Source: Streptomyces sp. WM6378
GTDB taxonomy: Bacteria > Actinomycetota > Actinomycetes > Streptomycetales > Streptomycetaceae
Direction of reading: 5' to 3'
DNA: 64,000 nt
Assembly (NCBI RefSeq): GCF_001279695.1
Contig: NZ_LGDD01000279.1
Span: forward strand, 1-64,000
The position numbers and the translations under genes are program-made. Shown here in pieces: positions 60,301 through 64,000 of the stretch (positions within the stretch are counted from its first letter, which is position 1; each line of letters starts with the position of its first letter). The notes under the pieces were generated by a model. The model was not told the origin of the DNA. It saw only the letters and a list, made by a program, of their open reading frames with translations, and searched no databases.

Positions 60301-62348
60301 GCGGCGAAGGCCTCCTGGAAGCGCTCGCGGGCGTCGTCGGCCAGGTAGTCGCCGTTGCCGTTGATCTTCTTCGGCATGCGCAGTCCGAAGTCGTAGATCC
60401 ACGCGTGCGTACGGTCCGCGCAGCGCAGCTCGTAGGGCCGCTCGTCGGTGACCTCGACGCCCAGGCGCTGGAGCACCGGGAGCACCGCGGACAGCGAGAC
60501 CTGCTCGCCGATCCGGTAGATCTTGAAGCGGCGCTCGCCGGGGGCCGCGCCGACCGGCTCGTACAGGGAGAGCGCGAAGTCCCGCCGCCCGTGGGTTAGT
60601 TGCTCCAGGTGGACGAGGTCGGCGACCGCCGCACGCGGCGAGTGGTCGGCCTTGTAACCCTCGGGGAACGCGTGGCCGTAACGGCGGAGCAGCTCGGCGG
60701 CACGCTCCTCGCCGCACTCGGCGTTCAGCGCGTCGGAGAAGCCGTCGGCCCAGGAGCGGGCGGCTTCGACGAGGCGGGCCTCGATGCGGTCGGAGTCGGC
60801 GTCGGTGAGCTCGGTCAGCTCGGTGCCGGCCGGGACGCGCACCACGAAGTGCAGCCGGGACAGGATCGACTCGGTGTTCCAGGCGGTGAAGTCGACGCTG
60901 GTGCCGCCGAGCTCCTCCTTGAGGATCTCGATGAGCCGCAGCCGTACGCCCGTGGTGTAGCGGTCGCGCGGCAGGTAGATCAGCGCCGAGTAGTAGCGGC
61001 CGTACTCGTCCTGGCGCAGGTACAGGCGCAGCCGGCGCCGCTCCTGGAGGTACAGGACGGAGGTCACGATGGAACGCAGCTGGTCGGCCGGGGTCTGGAA
61101 CAGCTCGTCGCGCGGGTACGTCTCCATGATCTGGAGCAGGTCGCGGCCGTCGTGGCTGTTGGGCGAGAAGCCCGCGCCCTTGAGGACCTCTTCGACCTTG
61201 CGGCGCACGACCGGCACCCGGCGCACGGACTCGGTGTAGGCGGCCGAGGAGAACAGGCCGAGGAAGCGGCGCTCGCCGACGACGTTGCCCTGCTCGTCGA
61301 ACTTCTTCACGCCGACGTAGTCGAGGTAGGAGGGCCGGTGCACGGTGGCCCGGCTGTTGGCCTTGGTCAGCACGAGGAGCTTGTGCTCGCGGGCCTTGGC
61401 GCGGGCGTCGGCGGGCAGCCGGCTGAAGGACGGCGAGACGGGGTGGCCGTCGTCCTCGCCGTGCTGCGGGTCGGAGCGCAGGATGCCGAGGCCGGTGCCG
61501 GGGACGGCGGACAGCGAGTCGTCGTCGGTGAGCTGGTACTCGCGGTAGCCGAGGAAAGTGAAGTGGTCGTCCGAGAGCCAGCGCAGCAGCTCGCGGGCCT
61601 CGTCGACCTCCTGGTCGCGCAGGTCGCCGGCCTTCGGCTCCTTGGGCAGCTCGTCGGCGATGCGCAGCGCGGCGTCGCGCATCTTCTCCCAGTCCTCGAC
61701 GGCTTCCCGTACGTCGGACAGGACGCGCAGCAGGTCGGCGGTGATCTGCTTCAGGTCGGCGCGGTCGGTCTCGCGGTCGATCTCGACGTGGATCCAGGAC
61801 TCGGTGAGCGCGTCGTGCGGCAGCTCGGCGGTCTGGGCGCCGGTGTCGAGGACCTCGATGAGCTTGCCGGTGAGGTCACGGCGCACGACGACCTGCGGGT
61901 GGATCACGACGTGGATGCCGCGGCTCTGCCGGGACAGCTCGTTGGTGACCGAGTCGACGAGGAAGGGCATGTCGTCGGTGACCACCTCGACGACGGAGTG
62001 GCTGCAGGTCCAGCCGTTCTCCTCGACGGTCGGGGTGTGCACCCGGACGTTCGCGGTGCCCTGCGGCCGGTTCTCCGCGAGCCGGTAGTGGGAGAGCGCT
62101 GCGCCGAAGACGTCGACCGGGTCGCGGTCGGCCAGGTCCTCGGGAGCGGTGTGCAGGTAGTAGCGCTGGAGGTACCCGAGAAGGACGCCCTGGTCGGGAC
62201 CTTCCTCGCTCGTGGCCCCAGTCGTGGCTGCCCGGTCGGTCCGGGGGGTGTCCCCCAGGCCTCCGGGCCCCCCGGCCGGGCTGTTCTCAGCTACCCGGGC
62301 CGCCCGTGCGAGCAGCTCGGCCTTGGCTTCGTCCAGCTTGGTCTGCAT
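57357..62348 (-). CDS. gdhB: Large NAD-specific glutamate dehydrogenase
   Basis: A 1663-residue enzyme of the 180-kDa GDH class (first described in Streptomyces), converting glutamate to 2-oxoglutarate and ammonia with NAD. The N-terminal 600 residues hold ACT-like regulatory segments ([20 protein letters not shown]). The catalytic domain has [37 protein letters not shown] with the catalytic Lys, [16 protein letters not shown], and [20 protein letters not shown] in the dinucleotide fold. The C-terminal 450 residues are helical. ATG 62348. It is a single gene, and the symbol follows usage for the large enzyme. Confidence 0.95.
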   Translation of the reverse strand: [1663 protein letters not shown]

Positions 62349-62809
62349 GTCCTCTGGCTCCTGTCGCGCGCCGTTGCGTGACGTAGGGGAAAGAAGCGAC
62401 GCAACGCCACGACGCGGGGTGTCCGGTCGGTGTCGACGCTATGCCGCGATGAGAGATACCCGGGCGCTTACCGGCCAATTTTGTGGCTTCGGGCCCTGAT
62501 TCCGGGTGGAGGGAATCAGCGACTGCCCGGGCACGGTGGTGCTCCGGGCGCAGGGCAGAGGCATCAGTGCCTCCGCGGCATATCGCGCTGATCACGGGAC
62601 AAGGCTATCGCCCCTTCCCCCCGAACCGTCATGAGCCTTATGTGTACAAAAGCTGGGCCCGAAGTTTGACACTCTGGACAGCGACGTGGCGGCGGGAACG
62701 AGCCCTCTTGGCAAACCGTCGCCGCGCGGGCAGGTTGACGGTACGGAATGCGCAGGTTCGATCGACCTCCAGCCCCCTGAGCTCCAGCCCCCTGAGAGGG
62801 AGTGCACTC
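62349..62809. promoter_or_regulatory. Divergent promoter region gdhB / PfpI gene
   Basis: 461 bases without a supportable gene. Both promoters must be here. The only structure noted is a 15-bp direct repeat CTCCAGCCCCCTGAG twice at about 62767-62796, right before the ribosome site of the PfpI gene. Confidence 0.45.
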
Positions 62810-63376
62810 ATGGCAGCCAAGATCCTCATCGTGACCGGTGACGCCGCCGAATCCCTGGAAGTCCTCTACCCGTACCAGCGCCTGCGCGAGGAGGGGTACG
62901 ACGTCCACATCGCGGCCCCGGCCCGCAAGAAGCTGCGGTTCGTGATCCACGATTTCGAGCCCGGCTTCGACACGTACACGGAGAAGCCCGGCTATACCTG
63001 GCCCGCCGACCTGGCCTTCTCGGAGGTCGATCCCGGCCAGTACGCCGCGTTGGTGATCCCGGGCGGCCGGGCCCCCGAGTACCTCCGCAACGACCCGGAG
63101 CTGAGGAAGATCCTGAAGGCCTTCTTCGACACCGACAAGCCGGTCGCCCAGATCTGCCACGGCCCGCTCCTGACGGCCGCGATCGGCGGCCTGAGCGGGC
63201 GCCGGGTGACCGCCTATCCCGCCCTTGAGCTGGACATGCAGACGGCGGGCGCGACCTTCCAGGACGCCGAGACGGTGGTGGACGGCACCCTGGTCTCCGC
63301 CCGCGCCTGGCCCGACCACTCCCGCTGGATGCGAGAGTTCCTTACGGTGCTGCGGGCGAAGGCGCCGGTGACGTAA
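62810..63376 (+). CDS. DJ-1/PfpI family protein
   Basis: A 188-residue single-domain protein of the class I glutamine amidotransferase-like superfamily. The nucleophile elbow AQICHGPLLTAAIGG carries the reactive Cys next to His, and an Asp/Glu is available in DFEPGFDTYTEKPG. ALVIPGGRAPEYLRN is the family loop. Members include chaperone/deglycase and stress proteins; the specific role is uncertain. ATG 62810 follows GAGAGGGAG. Confidence 0.92.
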   Translation: MAAKILIVTGDAAESLEVLYPYQRLREEGYDVHIAAPARKKLRFVIHDFEPGFDTYTEKPGYTWPADLAFSEVDPGQYAALVIPGGRAPEYLRNDPELRKILKAFFDTDKPVAQICHGPLLTAAIGGLSGRRVTAYPALELDMQTAGATFQDAETVVDGTLVSARAWPDHSRWMREFLTVLRAKAPVT

Positions 63377-63399
63377 CCCCCGCTCAGACGTAACCCCGC

Positions 63400-64000
63400 T
63401 CAGCCGACCAGTTCCTCCGCGACGGCCACCGCCTCGGCGAGGGAGTCGACGACCGGCACCCTCGCCGCGGCGAGGCTGGCCCGGCTGTGGGAGCCGCCGG
63501 TGAACAGCACCGCCTTCGCACCCACGGCCGCCGCGGCCACCGCGTCGTCGACCGCGTCCCCGATCACCACGATCCGCTCGCCGGATATCTCGGGGTCCGC
63601 CGCCCGCAGCGCCGTCAGGTGGCGCACCATGTGCTCCGCCTTGCTGCCGTGCGAGGGCCCGGTGCGTCCGTCAACCCGTACGAAGTGGTCGGTGATCCCG
63701 TGCCGCCGCACGATCGGCACCAGGTGTTCGTGCGGCGCCATGGAAAGCAGCGACTGGCTGAGCCCGGCCGCCCACCGCGCCGCGAGGAGCTCGGCCGCGC
63801 CCTCGGTGAGCCCGCAGGCATCCGCCCGTGCCCAGTACTGCTGGTGGAAGGCCTCGTCCATGACCAGCCACTCGGCGTCCGTGGGCAGCCGCCCCATCAG
63901 GCGCTGGTAGAACCGGGGTACCGGCACGCAGTACAGATCGCGGTACCGCTCCAGCGTGATCGGCTCCAGGCCCAGCTCCGCGAAGGCGGCGTTGGTCGCC
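63400..64000 (-). CDS. HAD-family hydrolase, 3' part (runs off the window)
   Basis: The C-terminal 200 residues of a haloacid dehalogenase-type phosphatase; the start lies beyond base 64000, with the frame open to the edge (AFAELGLEPITLERYRDLYC). Visible motifs are GSKAEHMVRHL (motif III Lys) and ERIVVIGDAVDDAVAAAAVG (motif IV), followed by GAKAVLFTGGSHSRASLAAA. The motif I DxDxT is outside. It resembles phosphoglycolate-phosphatase-like HADs; the substrate is unknown. Confidence 0.85.
   Translation of the reverse strand, partial: ATNAAFAELGLEPITLERYRDLYCVPVPRFYQRLMGRLPTDAEWLVMDEAFHQQYWARADACGLTEGAAELLAARWAAGLSQSLLSMAPHEHLVPIVRRHGITDHFVRVDGRTGPSHGSKAEHMVRHLTALRAADPEISGERIVVIGDAVDDAVAAAAVGAKAVLFTGGSHSRASLAAARVPVVDSLAEAVAVAEELVG

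Noticed and set aside
57363..60599. A 1078-codon plus-strand open frame opposite the glutamate dehydrogenase gene
   Set aside because: It is antisense to a clear enzyme gene; long antisense frames are normal at this G+C, and the translation has no recognisable motif.

Overview
The window is chromosomal DNA of a Streptomyces. The evidence is the very high G+C, GTG/TTG starts, a tmRNA tag reading ANTKRDSFALAA, MsiK-type sugar ABC operons without their own ATPase, and a gene order (murA-hup-malic enzyme-helD-rsuA-sigU ... nnaR-narK ... matB-matA ... ssrA-smpB-ctp-ftsX-ftsE-prfB-pkaB-pkaA ... NAD-glutamate dehydrogenase) that I recall as the SCO2940s-2990s block of S. coelicolor. That match is from memory, not from a search.

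Layout. 0.2-3.3 kb: sugar ABC importer operon (two permeases and a binding lipoprotein) on the minus strand. 3.5-12.5 kb: housekeeping genes, namely a DUF3039 protein, YqgE/AlgH, MurA, histone-like HU, an NAD-type malic enzyme, a HelD-like RNA polymerase recycling helicase and the SigU-type sigma/anti-sigma pair. 12.6-22.9 kb: an accessory island with a CGNR regulator, eight small secreted proteins, one decayed copy, a stand-alone condensation-domain protein, a 37-residue ORF and a DUF2637 membrane protein. 23.0-25.6 kb: nitrate regulation and uptake (nnaR, narK) with a candidate GlnR box. 25.7-30.0 kb: extracellular polysaccharide genes (acyltransferase, MatB, MatA). 30.2-33.0 kb: LysR/MFS pair and a small unknown. 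33.0-37.5 kb: tmRNA, SmpB, S41 protease, FtsX, FtsE and a small zinc-ribbon protein. 37.5-46.7 kb: a Gly-Ser-Thr repeat surface protein with an LAATG sortase signal, RF2, kinases PkaB and PkaA, and a divergent FHA-ATPase. 46.9-50.7 kb: a second sugar ABC operon whose first permease carries a large extracellular insertion. 50.8-57.3 kb: wall glycopolymer genes (GT2/CDP-glycerol transferase fusion, TetR, TagGH-like exporter, GT87-like membrane glycosyltransferase). 57.4-64 kb: large NAD-glutamate dehydrogenase, a DJ-1/PfpI protein and the 3' part of a HAD hydrolase gene.

The most unusual part is the 13.3-21.3 kb island. Its small exported proteins fall into cysteine-patterned families: A (13350, 14777), B (15395, 19188), C (17608, 18615, 20999 and a pseudogene at 13815-14090), plus two low-complexity members (14109, 20197). 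Members share signal peptides, and several share 5' leaders. One divergent gene pair also carries a mirrored promoter block. The set lies beside a SigU-like sigma/anti-sigma pair and surrounds a condensation-domain protein with an altered HHxxxDG motif. I cannot assign a function. An expanding, co-regulated set of extracellular or surface proteins is the best reading, and it is the best candidate here for an undescribed system.
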